Source: Butyrivibrio sp. (GTDB lineage: Bacteria > Bacillota > Clostridia > Lachnospirales > Lachnospiraceae). Taken from it: a DNA stretch of 64,000 nt. The translations under genes were made by a program, and so were the position numbers. Location: positions 42,278-106,277 of the forward strand of contig SVGC01000015.1 of assembly GCA_015056495.1 (NCBI GenBank). Direction: 5' to 3'. The notes beneath the pieces are model-generated. The model ran no database searches. It was given only the letters and a program-made list of their open reading frames with translations, and was not told the DNA's origin. Positions 9,826 through 17,672 of the stretch are shown piece by piece. Position 1 is the first letter of the stretch. Every line of letters begins with the position of its first letter.

Positions 9826-11349
9826 TTAAAACTGTAATGTGATCTTGTCTTCTTGTGACTGTGTTGCGGTTGCACTGGCTGTTGCACTTGCTGTAGCCGT
9901 TGCGCTAGCTGTTGCTGTTGCGCTTGCACTGGCTATTGCGGCCGCGCCTGCTGCCACTGATTGTGCTGCTGCCGCTGTAGCTCCGACCTTATTTGCTGTA
10001 TTGGCTGCTGCCATACCTGTCAGGCTTGGCGCCTTATTGGCAGAAGGATTATTTAACTGGCTTTTAACGCTGTTCTGTGTAAGTCCGTCCTGAGCCATCA
10101 TGGTCCTCATTACTGAGATATCTGAAGAAATATCCCATGCCATATCCTGGAACAGGCTATCAAGCAGGTTTTCAAATGCAAGATTGATGGTATCCATCGC
10201 TTCTTCAATCTGATGCTTGGTCTGAACTATATTTTCTCCCTGTACTGTCTGTTTTTCCAGATCTACATATGCATCCAGAAGCTTGATAGTTGTTGGAAGG
10301 TAATAATTCATAAATTTTCTGAGTTCGTCAGCACTGTCAGGATCCTGTTTTACCTTATCAAAAATACGGTTCATGATCTCATCCAGTTTGTCGAGCTTGG
10401 CTGTCATCTCTTTTCCCGGGATCATATCGTTAATATTTCTTATCTTGCTGATATAGGCTGTTCCCTCTTTGATGATCTCAGCGGTTTCACCGAGCTTTTC
10501 TGCTTCAGCTTTCTCATTTTCTTCCTGGATCTGACGTTCTCTTAAAGCCTGCTGGCTCTGCATATACTGGTCATAGACTTCCTTGTTGAACATAATGGTA
10601 GTTTCTTCCTTATCTGTATAAAGGAAAGGAAGGAAGCCTTTTTTAGTAAACTTCTTTATTTTTGACTTAAGCTTTTTAACAGGTATTCCTGTCAGAGAAG
10701 CTAATTCTTCATAAGTAATATATGTCTTATCACCAATGACCTGAGCGTATCTCTTAAATTCATTTACCAGAGAAACTCGGGATATTCCATTAAACAGCAG
10801 GAATGTACATACGCCAAACACCACCATACCAAACAACATCGGTGCTCCGACTGCTACATCTGCTGCAACTCCGACTATGCCTATGACCAGTCCCCATATA
10901 GCTGCAAAAGCCATGCCGATGCTACTGAATACTATCTCCACTACGCCTCCGGCAACTCCTACTTTATTAGGCATAAATGGTGTCGGTACAAATTTGTTGT
11001 TCTTTACAACTTCTATCTTGTAGGCGCCACGCTGGCTTGAATACATTGTATTTTTGCCAATGTTGTATTGTGAATAGTAGTTGTTGATATTTTTTACCTG
11101 TCCGGAATGAGCCTTGGCCGTTCTTTCAGGATCAGCATAGTAATTGGTATTTTTAGGTCTACTGGCTGCATTCTGCGCCATCCTTGCAGGGTCTGCATAA
11201 TAGTTGTTGATATTGCGCACTTCACGATATTGCATTGTAGCTCTATCAACAGTATTTCTGATCTCTCTGCTAAGATTTGTATAATCATTTGTCCTGATAG
11301 CCTTTTCTACTGAATTGACTATCTCTGCACCAAATTCCTGAGAATTCAT
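9826..11349 (-). CDS. XpaC-like (5-bromo-4-chloroindolyl phosphate hydrolysis family) membrane protein
   Basis: The product is 507 aa from the ATG giving MNSQEFGAE (GAGG 6 nt upstream; an in-frame TTG 12 bp earlier overlaps that site). The N-terminus has three degenerate NNYYADPxRxA-like repeats (about residues 40-95). Two membrane segments lie around 130-190. The cytosolic XpaC domain follows (ITYEELASLTG, IPVKKLKSKIKKFTKKGFLPFLY). The C-terminal 60 residues are an Ala/Ser/Thr stretch. Partner of the downstream telA. The hydrolase name is historical and the true function is unknown. Confidence 0.82.
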   Translation of the reverse strand: MNSQEFGAEIVNSVEKAIRTNDYTNLSREIRNTVDRATMQYREVRNINNYYADPARMAQNAASRPKNTNYYADPERTAKAHSGQVKNINNYYSQYNIGKNTMYSSQRGAYKIEVVKNNKFVPTPFMPNKVGVAGGVVEIVFSSIGMAFAAIWGLVIGIVGVAADVAVGAPMLFGMVVFGVCTFLLFNGISRVSLVNEFKRYAQVIGDKTYITYEELASLTGIPVKKLKSKIKKFTKKGFLPFLYTDKEETTIMFNKEVYDQYMQSQQALRERQIQEENEKAEAEKLGETAEIIKEGTAYISKIRNINDMIPGKEMTAKLDKLDEIMNRIFDKVKQDPDSADELRKFMNYYLPTTIKLLDAYVDLEKQTVQGENIVQTKHQIEEAMDTINLAFENLLDSLFQDMAWDISSDISVMRTMMAQDGLTQNSVKSQLNNPSANKAPSLTGMAAANTANKVGATAAAAQSVAAGAAAIASASATATASATATASATASATATQSQEDKITLQF

Positions 11350-11624
11350 ATATAACCTCAAATAAAAAAATTCAGTTTAATTAGTTAGTATTTTTTTACT
11401 ACTTGTAAATTTTACAGTATATAGTCTGAAAAAACAATGAAGATAAATGCATATTAAAGCCTTATATTTTGCAGTAATTCACATTTATAAAAATCAAAGG
11501 CTGTTTTTTTCTTCTTATTAAAAAATCATATGGAAATATAGGAAAAAAAGGGTTAAAATAATACGCGGACTATTTTTAGGTGGTATTTAGTATTATCACT
11601 TGCATATTAGAATGGAGATTTATA

Positions 11625-13400
11625 ATGATGCAATCACGAACACATACTTGTGGCGAACTCCGCATTGAAAATGTTGGAGCACAGGTAACAATCGTTGGCT
11701 GGATGGAGAATCTTAGAGAAGTAGGTGCCAACCTTGGCTTCGTTGTTCTTAGAGACTTCTATGGCACAACTCAGGTAGTTATTGAAACTGAAGATATGAT
11801 GAAAATCGTTAAGGATCTTAATAAAGAGTCTACAATCTCTGTAAGTGGTACTGTTAGAGAACGTAGTAGTAAGAATCCTAAACAGGCAACAGGTGATATT
11901 GAGGTAGTACCGGAAAAGATCACTGTTCTTGGACGTTGCCGTTATAATGAGCTTCCTTTTGAGATCAATCACAGCCGTGAAGCTGATGAGGCAACTCGTC
12001 TTAAATATCGTTATCTGGATCTTAGAAATCCAGAAGTAAAGAAAAATATCATTCTGCGTTGCAATGTTGTAGCTGCACTTCGTCAGTCTATGACTGAGCA
12101 TGGATTTATGGAGATCACAACTCCTATCCTTACAGCTTCTTCACCAGAAGGCGCAAGAGATTATCTTGTACCAGCAAGAAAGCACCCAGGTAAGTTCTAT
12201 GCTCTTCCACAGGCTCCTCAGCAGTTCAAGCAGCTGCTCATGACTGCAGGATTTGACCGTTACTTCCAGATCGCTCCTTGCTTCAGAGATGAAGATGCCA
12301 GAGGAGACAGAAGCCCGGGAGAATTCTACCAGCTTGATATGGAGATGGCTTTTGCTTCTCAGGAAGATGTATTTGCTGTATGTGAAGATGTTCTTCCTCC
12401 TATTTTTGCTAAATATGGTACATATGACCGTGCTTCAGGAGCACCTTTCGTACGTATCCCATATGTAGAAGCTATGGAAAAATATGGTACAGATAAGCCT
12501 GATCTTCGTATTGATCTTACAGTTCAGGATGCTACAGATGTACTTGCTGACTGTGGTTTCGAGCCATTCAAGGAAGGTCTTGTTAAGGCTGTTGTTATCT
12601 CTGACTTCAAGGAGAGCCGTAAGTTCATCGATAAGACTCTTGCTGATGTTGAAGTACAGGCTGGAAACAAGGGCTACTGGTTCAGAATTGATGAGAACGG
12701 CGAAGTAGTTGGTGGTATTTCCAAGTTTGTTGCTCCTAATAAGGATGCTGTTATCGCAAAGCTTGGTCTTAAGAGCGGAGATCTTGTAGTTCTTTCTGCT
12801 GGAAAGAAGGCTGCTGCTCAGAAGACTGCCGGTGTTATTGTTAAGACATTTGGTGCTGCAGTTCCTGGTCACATGGACAAAGAACAGTATGCATTCTGCT
12901 GGATCGTTGATTTCCCAATGTATGAGATTGGTGAAGAATCAGGTGAGCTTGAATTCTGTCACAACCCATTCTCAATGCCATCAGGCGGACTTGAAACTCT
13001 GCTCAAGGCTGAGAGAGGTGAGATCGATCCTCTTTCTATTACAGCTGATCAGTACGATCTTGTTGTTAATGGTGTTGAATTATCATCAGGTGCTGTTCGT
13101 AACCACGATCCAGAGATCATGGTAAAAGCATTTGAGATGGTGCGTCTTGGCGAGGATGATGTTAAGGCTAAATTCCCTGCTATGTACAACGCATTCTGTT
13201 ATGGTGCTCCGCCACACGCTGGTATTGCACCTGGTGTAGACCGTATGGTTATGCTTCTTGCAGGCGAGGATTCAATCAGAGAGATTATTCCTTTCCCAAT
13301 GAACAAGAATGCTCAGGATATTATGATGGATGCTCCTTCAACTGTTACAGAACATCAGCTTGAAGAGCTTCATATCAAAACTGTTCCTGTTGAAGACTAA
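11625..13400 (+). CDS. aspS: Aspartyl-tRNA synthetase
   Basis: Charges tRNA-Asp with aspartate in the cytosol. The product is 591 aa, bacterial type with the GAD insertion domain. Motif 2 region FRDEDARGDRSPGEF and the C-terminal motif 3 GAPPHAGIAPGVDRMVMLL are clear; the OB-fold anticodon domain fills the first 110 residues. The start is the first of two tandem ATGs, with GGAG 7-8 nt upstream; an in-frame GTG 45 bp earlier lacks a ribosome site. No T-box specifier or GGTGG-ACC motif is visible in the 275-bp upstream gap. Confidence 0.97.
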   Translation: MMQSRTHTCGELRIENVGAQVTIVGWMENLREVGANLGFVVLRDFYGTTQVVIETEDMMKIVKDLNKESTISVSGTVRERSSKNPKQATGDIEVVPEKITVLGRCRYNELPFEINHSREADEATRLKYRYLDLRNPEVKKNIILRCNVVAALRQSMTEHGFMEITTPILTASSPEGARDYLVPARKHPGKFYALPQAPQQFKQLLMTAGFDRYFQIAPCFRDEDARGDRSPGEFYQLDMEMAFASQEDVFAVCEDVLPPIFAKYGTYDRASGAPFVRIPYVEAMEKYGTDKPDLRIDLTVQDATDVLADCGFEPFKEGLVKAVVISDFKESRKFIDKTLADVEVQAGNKGYWFRIDENGEVVGGISKFVAPNKDAVIAKLGLKSGDLVVLSAGKKAAAQKTAGVIVKTFGAAVPGHMDKEQYAFCWIVDFPMYEIGEESGELEFCHNPFSMPSGGLETLLKAERGEIDPLSITADQYDLVVNGVELSSGAVRNHDPEIMVKAFEMVRLGEDDVKAKFPAMYNAFCYGAPPHAGIAPGVDRMVMLLAGEDSIREIIPFPMNKNAQDIMMDAPSTVTEHQLEELHIKTVPVED

Positions 13401-13434
13401 TATGTTATTATTTAATTAGTAAAAAAATTATTAA

Positions 13435-13617
13435 GGCGTTTGTCCGAAAGAAAGGTGGTGGTTTTTATGAGTAGTGATGCGGGTAATATATTACAGAGTA
13501 ATGATCCTGCGCCCCGAGTGAGCGCTCTTATGAAAACCACATCAAAAATCGGACAAACTGCCCTTTTCTAACAGTCTGAAATTCTGCTTTCAGGTGCATT
13601 TTGTCCGCATAAAGGAG
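13435..13617 (+). promoter_or_regulatory. Structured leader RNA of mgtE with switch-like alternative pairing
   Basis: P1: 13438-13447 (GTTTGTCCGA) pairs perfectly with 13549-13558, extended by GGC/GCC. P2: 13458-13471 pairs with 13527-13540 over 14 bp with two G-U pairs. Inside, GCGGG 13479-13483 pairs with 13506-13510, ATTAC-AGA-GTAAT forms 13490-13502, and GCGC 13509-13512 can pair with 13522-13525. The 3' strand of P1 (13550-13557) can instead pair perfectly with 13600-13607, enclosing a 6-bp hairpin (13576-13593) and ending 4 bp before the AAGGAG of mgtE. I see none of the M-box conserved segments. A metal-sensing riboswitch acting on translation is inferred. Confidence 0.7.
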
Positions 13618-13625
13618 AAACTGCA

Positions 13626-14984
13626 ATGGAAGAAGAAATCAAGTACATCGACACTCTAACTGAACTTCTCGAGTCAAAACAGTACACATTGCTTCGCCAG
13701 ACTCTTGCAGATATGAACATCGTTGATATTGCTTATGTAATGGATGAGATGGAGAATGAAGATTCTCTGAAAATGTTTCGTATTCTGCCAAAGGATATGG
13801 CTGCAGATGTTTTTGCCAATCTGGAACTGGATGATCAGCAATATATTATCCAGAAGATGTCAGATAGAGAAGCTTCAAACATTATTGATAATCTGATGGC
13901 GGATGATGCTACTGACCTTATGGAGGAAATGCCTGCCAATGTTGTAAAGCGCATCCTTGCCAATACTACTCCAGAAACAAGAGCTGCTATCAATCACCTT
14001 CTCAAATACCCTGAAGATTCTGCCGGAAGTATCATGACAGTGGAATATATCAGGCTTACTGAGGATATGACTGTTAATTCAGCTATTGAACATATTAGAA
14101 AACGAGGTCTCGATTCTGAGACTATAAATATATGCTATGTTACTGATCCAAAGCGCGTACTTGTTGGTACTGTTGCTCTCAGATATCTTCTCATAATGAA
14201 TCCTGATGAGAGGATCGGGGACATCATGAATGACAATGTCATCAGTATCAATACCATGATGGACCAGGAAGAAACAGCCAAAATGTTCCAGAAATACGAC
14301 TTTACAGCCATGCCTGTAGTCGACAACGAAAACCGTATGGTTGGTATCATCACCATCGATGACGTTGTAGATATCCTGGAAGAAGAGGCTACAGAGGATA
14401 TTGAAAAGATGGCTGCTATCCTTCCAACAGATAAGCCATATTTCAAAGTAGGTATCTTCGAAACCTATAAGACACGTATGCCATGGTTATTATTGCTCAT
14501 GATCAGTGCTACTTTTACAGGTGCTATCATTACCAAATTTGAAGATGCACTGTCGGCTTATGTTGTACTGACAGCTTATATTCCAATGTTGATGGATACA
14601 GGCGGTAATGCAGGTGGTCAGGCAAGCGTTTCAATTATCCGTGGTCTTTCACTTGGAGAGATTGAATTTGGCGACTTTTTCAAAGCTATCTGGAAGGAAG
14701 TCCGTGTAGCATTCTTATGTGGACTGACTTTGGCTGGCGCCAATTTTATAAAGCTGCTGTTACTGGATAGGATCGCTATACCTGTAGCTGCTGTTGTATG
14801 CATAACTCTTGTAATAGTAGTCAGCTGTGCAAAGCTCATCGGCTGTGTGCTTCCTATGCTTGCAGATCGTATAGGTTTTGACCCTGCCGTTATGGCAAGT
14901 CCTATGATCACAACTATTGTAGATGCAATTTCTTTGATGGTATATTTCACACTTGCTACCCATCTTCTGCATCTGGCTATATGA
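13626..14984 (+). CDS. mgtE: MgtE-family magnesium transporter
   Basis: Mg2+ channel of the inner membrane, 452 aa, a normal length. The N-terminal helical domain (about 1-125, with LADMNIVDIAYVMDEM and DLMEEMPANVV) and two CBS domains (about 130-250) form the Mg2+ sensor. Five membrane helices follow (about 275-450), with the pore motif MDTGGNAGGQASVSIIRG. ATG with AAGGAG. The leader RNA upstream suggests RNA-level control; a palindromic repeat follows 12 bp after the stop. Confidence 0.96.
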   Translation: MEEEIKYIDTLTELLESKQYTLLRQTLADMNIVDIAYVMDEMENEDSLKMFRILPKDMAADVFANLELDDQQYIIQKMSDREASNIIDNLMADDATDLMEEMPANVVKRILANTTPETRAAINHLLKYPEDSAGSIMTVEYIRLTEDMTVNSAIEHIRKRGLDSETINICYVTDPKRVLVGTVALRYLLIMNPDERIGDIMNDNVISINTMMDQEETAKMFQKYDFTAMPVVDNENRMVGIITIDDVVDILEEEATEDIEKMAAILPTDKPYFKVGIFETYKTRMPWLLLLMISATFTGAIITKFEDALSAYVVLTAYIPMLMDTGGNAGGQASVSIIRGLSLGEIEFGDFFKAIWKEVRVAFLCGLTLAGANFIKLLLLDRIAIPVAAVVCITLVIVVSCAKLIGCVLPMLADRIGFDPAVMASPMITTIVDAISLMVYFTLATHLLHLAI

Positions 14985-14996
14985 TTTTTATTTTTT

Positions 14997-15068
14997 TGAG
15001 TCACCGGGGACGTATCAATTTGACTCATTGCACGCAATGAGTCAATCTGATACGTCCCCAGTGACTCT
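14997..15068. repeat. Modular palindromic repeat, two-unit copy (locus A)
   Basis: 72 bp: heptamer TGAGTCA, 17-bp core, TGACTCA, 10-bp linker, then the same unit inverted. The last base of the final heptamer differs (TGACTCT). T-runs on both sides suggest it also terminates mgtE transcription. Confidence 0.92.
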
Positions 15069-15158
15069 TTTTTATTTTGCTTTTTCACAAATTTACCCCC
15101 ACAAAATGCGCATAAATTAAGGTTTTTAGCATTAAATTATTATATTATCATTTAATTG

Positions 15159-15187
15159 TTGACAGACAAGTGAATAGAGACTATTAT
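15159..15187 (+). promoter_or_regulatory. Promoter of the gntR-ABC operon
   Basis: Near-consensus TTGACA, 17 bp, TATTAT, about 50 bp upstream of the gntR start. Confidence 0.85.
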
Positions 15188-15189
15188 AT

Positions 15190-15215
15190 TATTGTATTAG
15201 TTAAGTAGTACAATA
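15190..15215. promoter_or_regulatory. Likely GntR operator
   Basis: Inverted repeat TATTGTA / TACAATA with a 12-bp centre, just downstream of the -10, over the probable start of transcription. This position and symmetry suit autorepression by the adjacent GntR regulator; the link is inferred. Confidence 0.55.
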
Positions 15216-15237
15216 ATACATGAAAGGAGACTGCAAT

Positions 15238-15597
15238 ATGAGTTGGAATCTTGACGCTGATCGTCCTATCTTTATTCAAATTGTTGAGCACCTTCAGAAT
15301 GATATAGTAGCAGGTATTTATAAGCCTGGAGAAAAATTACCTAGTGTTCGCGATCTTGCTTTTCTTGCATCCGTTAATCCAAACACAATGCAGAGAGCAC
15401 TTAGCGAATTAGAGAAAACAGGACTTGTACATTCAGAGAGAACCAGTGGTCGCTATATTACGGAGGACACTAACATGATTGGGGAATTAAAATCACAGCT
15501 TGCAACAGAACAGATTCAGGAATTCTTCCAAAAGATGGAAAAGTTGGGAATCACTAAAGATGAAATTGTAAAACTTGTCGAACAGTATAACAAATAA
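15238..15597 (+). CDS. GntR-family regulator, YtrA subfamily
   Basis: Short 119 aa regulator: winged helix at about residues 10-75 (ADRPIFIQIVEHLQNDIVAG, PSVRDLA, NPNTMQRALSELEKTGLV), then a short helical C-terminus with no ligand domain, typical of the YtrA group that represses an adjacent ABC transporter. The start is the ATG at MSWNLD, 8 nt behind AAAGGAG; an ATG 18 bp upstream would overlap that site. First gene of a four-gene operon. Confidence 0.92.
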   Translation: MSWNLDADRPIFIQIVEHLQNDIVAGIYKPGEKLPSVRDLAFLASVNPNTMQRALSELEKTGLVHSERTSGRYITEDTNMIGELKSQLATEQIQEFFQKMEKLGITKDEIVKLVEQYNK

Positions 15598-15622
15598 TTT
15601 TTCTAGTAAAAAGGAGCGTTGT

Positions 15623-16321
15623 ATGAATAATTTATTGGAAATTCATGGCCTGACTAAGGTATATGACAATGTCACCGCTCTGTCTAATATTGATCTTGTA
15701 CTAGGCGGAGGACATATAACCGGTTTGTTGGGACCAAACGGAAGTGGTAAAACTACACTTATAAAAATCATCTGCGGACTTTTGCAGCCTACTCAGGGTA
15801 CAGTTCTTGTAGATGGTAATCCAATTGGTGTAGAGAGTAAAAAGGTCATTTCATATCTTCCTGATAAAACATATCTTAATGAACACATGACTATCAGACA
15901 GGTTATTGATATGTTTATTGATTTCTATTCTGATTTTGATCCAAACAGAGCTTATGAGATGCTTAATAACCTTGCTATCAATCCTGATGCCAAGATGAGT
16001 ACTCTTTCTAAAGGTACTAAAGAAAAGGTTCAGCTGATACTTGTAATGAGCCGCAGAGCAAAACTCTACATTCTTGATGAGCCAATTGCCGGTGTTGACC
16101 CTGCTGCCAGAGATTATATTTTAAGAACTATCATAAGTAACTATGATCCTTCAGCATCAATTCTTATTTCTACACACTTGATTGCTGATGTTGAGCCTAT
16201 TCTTGATGAAGTTATTTTTATCCAGAATGGTTTTATCAGATTGTATCAGCCAGTTGATGCTATCAGAGAAAATGAAGGCAAATCAGTAGATGCCTTTTTC
16301 AGGGAGGTATACAGATGCTAG
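15623..16321 (+). CDS. ABC transporter ATP-binding protein
   Basis: A 232 aa ATPase: Walker A GPNGSGKT near residue 40, a degenerate signature TLSKGTKEKVQL in place of LSGGQ, Walker B YILDEPIAGVD and the switch STH. That signature is common in YtrB/EcsA-like ATPases of GntR-linked transporters. The start is ATG (MNNLLEIHG) with AAGGAG; an upstream ATG that overlaps the gntR frame is rejected. It overlaps the permease gene by 7 bp. Confidence 0.94.
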   Translation: MNNLLEIHGLTKVYDNVTALSNIDLVLGGGHITGLLGPNGSGKTTLIKIICGLLQPTQGTVLVDGNPIGVESKKVISYLPDKTYLNEHMTIRQVIDMFIDFYSDFDPNRAYEMLNNLAINPDAKMSTLSKGTKEKVQLILVMSRRAKLYILDEPIAGVDPAARDYILRTIISNYDPSASILISTHLIADVEPILDEVIFIQNGFIRLYQPVDAIRENEGKSVDAFFREVYRC

Positions 16322-17130
16322 GAAAACTAATTAAACACGAATTTAAAGCTACCTGGAAGGTCATGGCCATCATCTGCGCCGTTCTAATCGGAACAGGAAT
16401 TGTAGGTGGATTTACATTGAGAAGCTTTGTTGTACAGGATGATATGACTGATATTCAGGCATTATTTTTAACATTCATTTCAATGTTTTTTATTATTCTA
16501 CTTGCATCAATGGCATTACTATCAACAGCATACCTTGTAGTTCACTATTATAGAAGTTTATATACTTCACAGGGCTATCTCTCATTTACTTTACCTGCAA
16601 GTATTACACAAGTTGTTTCATCCAGAATGATCGTTGCATGTATCTGGACAATTGCTTCATCTCTATGCTTTGTAATCTGCTTAGTATTGGTAACAGTTCT
16701 TGGATCAGCCCACTATCTTCCATACATTACTGAAGGGATAGACGAGATAGTTACTGATATCAAAGATTCTGTTGGTATAACTATGTTTTATACATATTTG
16801 ATTCAGTATTTCTTAATACTTATTTTGGGCATTATTTCAAGGATCATGATGCTTTTCTTCTCTATCTCAATTGGACAGTTATGGGAAAAGCATAAGATTC
16901 TTGGCGCAGTTATCGCTTACTTTACTACAACATTTGTACTAAGCATTATATCAACATTTATGTCAATTGGATATTATGGTTCACTCGCAGCAATCGACAG
17001 CTACTATTCTTCAGTTGATTCATTTCTGTCACCTTACCTTCTCAGATGTTTGATATATTCAGTTGTATTGATTGTCCTATTCTATGTTGGTTCAATTGCA
17101 ATATCCAACAAGAAGTTAAACCTCGACTGA
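16315..17130 (+). CDS. ABC-2-type transporter permease
   Basis: 271 aa with about six membrane helices (residues 18-38, 55-80, 100-130, 155-185, 205-230, 245-265) and no nucleotide-binding motif. ATG behind GGAGG, overlapping the ATPase gene, so the two are coupled. GntR-linked transporters of this layout often protect against cell-wall-active peptides; the substrate here is unknown. Confidence 0.88.
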   Translation: MLGKLIKHEFKATWKVMAIICAVLIGTGIVGGFTLRSFVVQDDMTDIQALFLTFISMFFIILLASMALLSTAYLVVHYYRSLYTSQGYLSFTLPASITQVVSSRMIVACIWTIASSLCFVICLVLVTVLGSAHYLPYITEGIDEIVTDIKDSVGITMFYTYLIQYFLILILGIISRIMMLFFSISIGQLWEKHKILGAVIAYFTTTFVLSIISTFMSIGYYGSLAAIDSYYSSVDSFLSPYLLRCLIYSVVLIVLFYVGSIAISNKKLNLD

Positions 17131-17249
17131 TATTTTTATAAGTTTTTTGTTCTTTTTAGATTATTAAATCGTATAAAACTATATGAACTATCATTTAAAA
17201 TATGATTTAATATTATTAAGCGTTATTTTTCTTTAAGGGGGGAGATATA

Positions 17250-17462
17250 ATGAGTAAAAATCTGACAAGAACAAAACTTAGTCTCGATGAATTAAAAATT
17301 GCAGTAGGCGGCGTTACTAGAAGAAGAGCTCGCCCTGTAGTACACAAAAACCTAATATGTAACACCTGCTTCTGGGAGCCTACAAGCAGCGATACAACCT
17401 GTTCCTCAGGTTGCAAATGTCCTAAATGCAAGGAAGGCATCATCATAGAAGCGGTTGGCTGA
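17250..17462 (+). CDS. Cys-rich peptide with double-Gly leader (possible RiPP or bacteriocin precursor)
   Basis: 70 aa, ATG behind AAGGGGGGAG. The N-terminus (KLSLDELKIAVGG, ending Gly20-Gly21) looks like a double-glycine leader of the LSxxEL-x-x-VxGG kind. The remaining 49 residues start with an Arg cluster and carry six Cys: C37-x2-C40, C51, C55, C57-x2-C60. They could form disulfides, modified residues or a small zinc ribbon. It lies 119 bp after the permease with no terminator between and has a strong terminator after it, so it is probably in the gntR-ABC operon. No modifying enzyme or peptidase-exporter is nearby. Confidence 0.7.
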   Translation: MSKNLTRTKLSLDELKIAVGGVTRRRARPVVHKNLICNTCFWEPTSSDTTCSSGCKCPKCKEGIIIEAVG

Positions 17463-17478
17463 TTACAGTTATTTTTAT

Positions 17479-17508
17479 CCGCACCTCGATAAGAGGTGCG
17501 GTTTTTTT
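17479..17508 (+). terminator. Terminator of the gntR-ABC-peptide operon
   Basis: Perfect 9-bp stem CCGCACCTC / GAGGTGCGG, 5-nt loop, then seven T. Confidence 0.95.
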
Positions 17509-17557
17509 ATGAGTCCGCGGAGCTGCCAGAGCCACCAGCGCCACAGGCGTCACCGGG

Positions 17558-17670
17558 TGAGTCAGCGGGGACGTATCAGATTGACTCATTGTATGCAATG
17601 AGTCAATTTGATACGTCCCCAGTGACTCATTGTGCGCAATGAGTCAATTTGATACGTCCCCAGTGACTCA
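17558..17670. repeat. Modular palindromic repeat, three-unit copy (locus B)
   Basis: 113 bp: one forward and two reverse units, each 7+17+7 bp, joined by 10-bp TTG-N4-CAA linkers. It ends 2 bp from the stop codon of the AMMECR1 gene. A GC-rich 49-bp stretch of unknown origin separates it from the terminator on the left. Confidence 0.93.
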
Positions 17671-17672
17671 TT

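Noticed and set aside
11350..11624. T-box leader before aspS
   Set aside because: No GGTGG-ACC-type T-box sequence or specifier hairpin; AGGTGGTATTTAG at 11577 is only a chance partial match.
13435..13617. M-box or yybP-ykoY riboswitch before mgtE
   Set aside because: The conserved segments I remember for these classes are not found, although the position would fit. A covariance-model scan would settle it.
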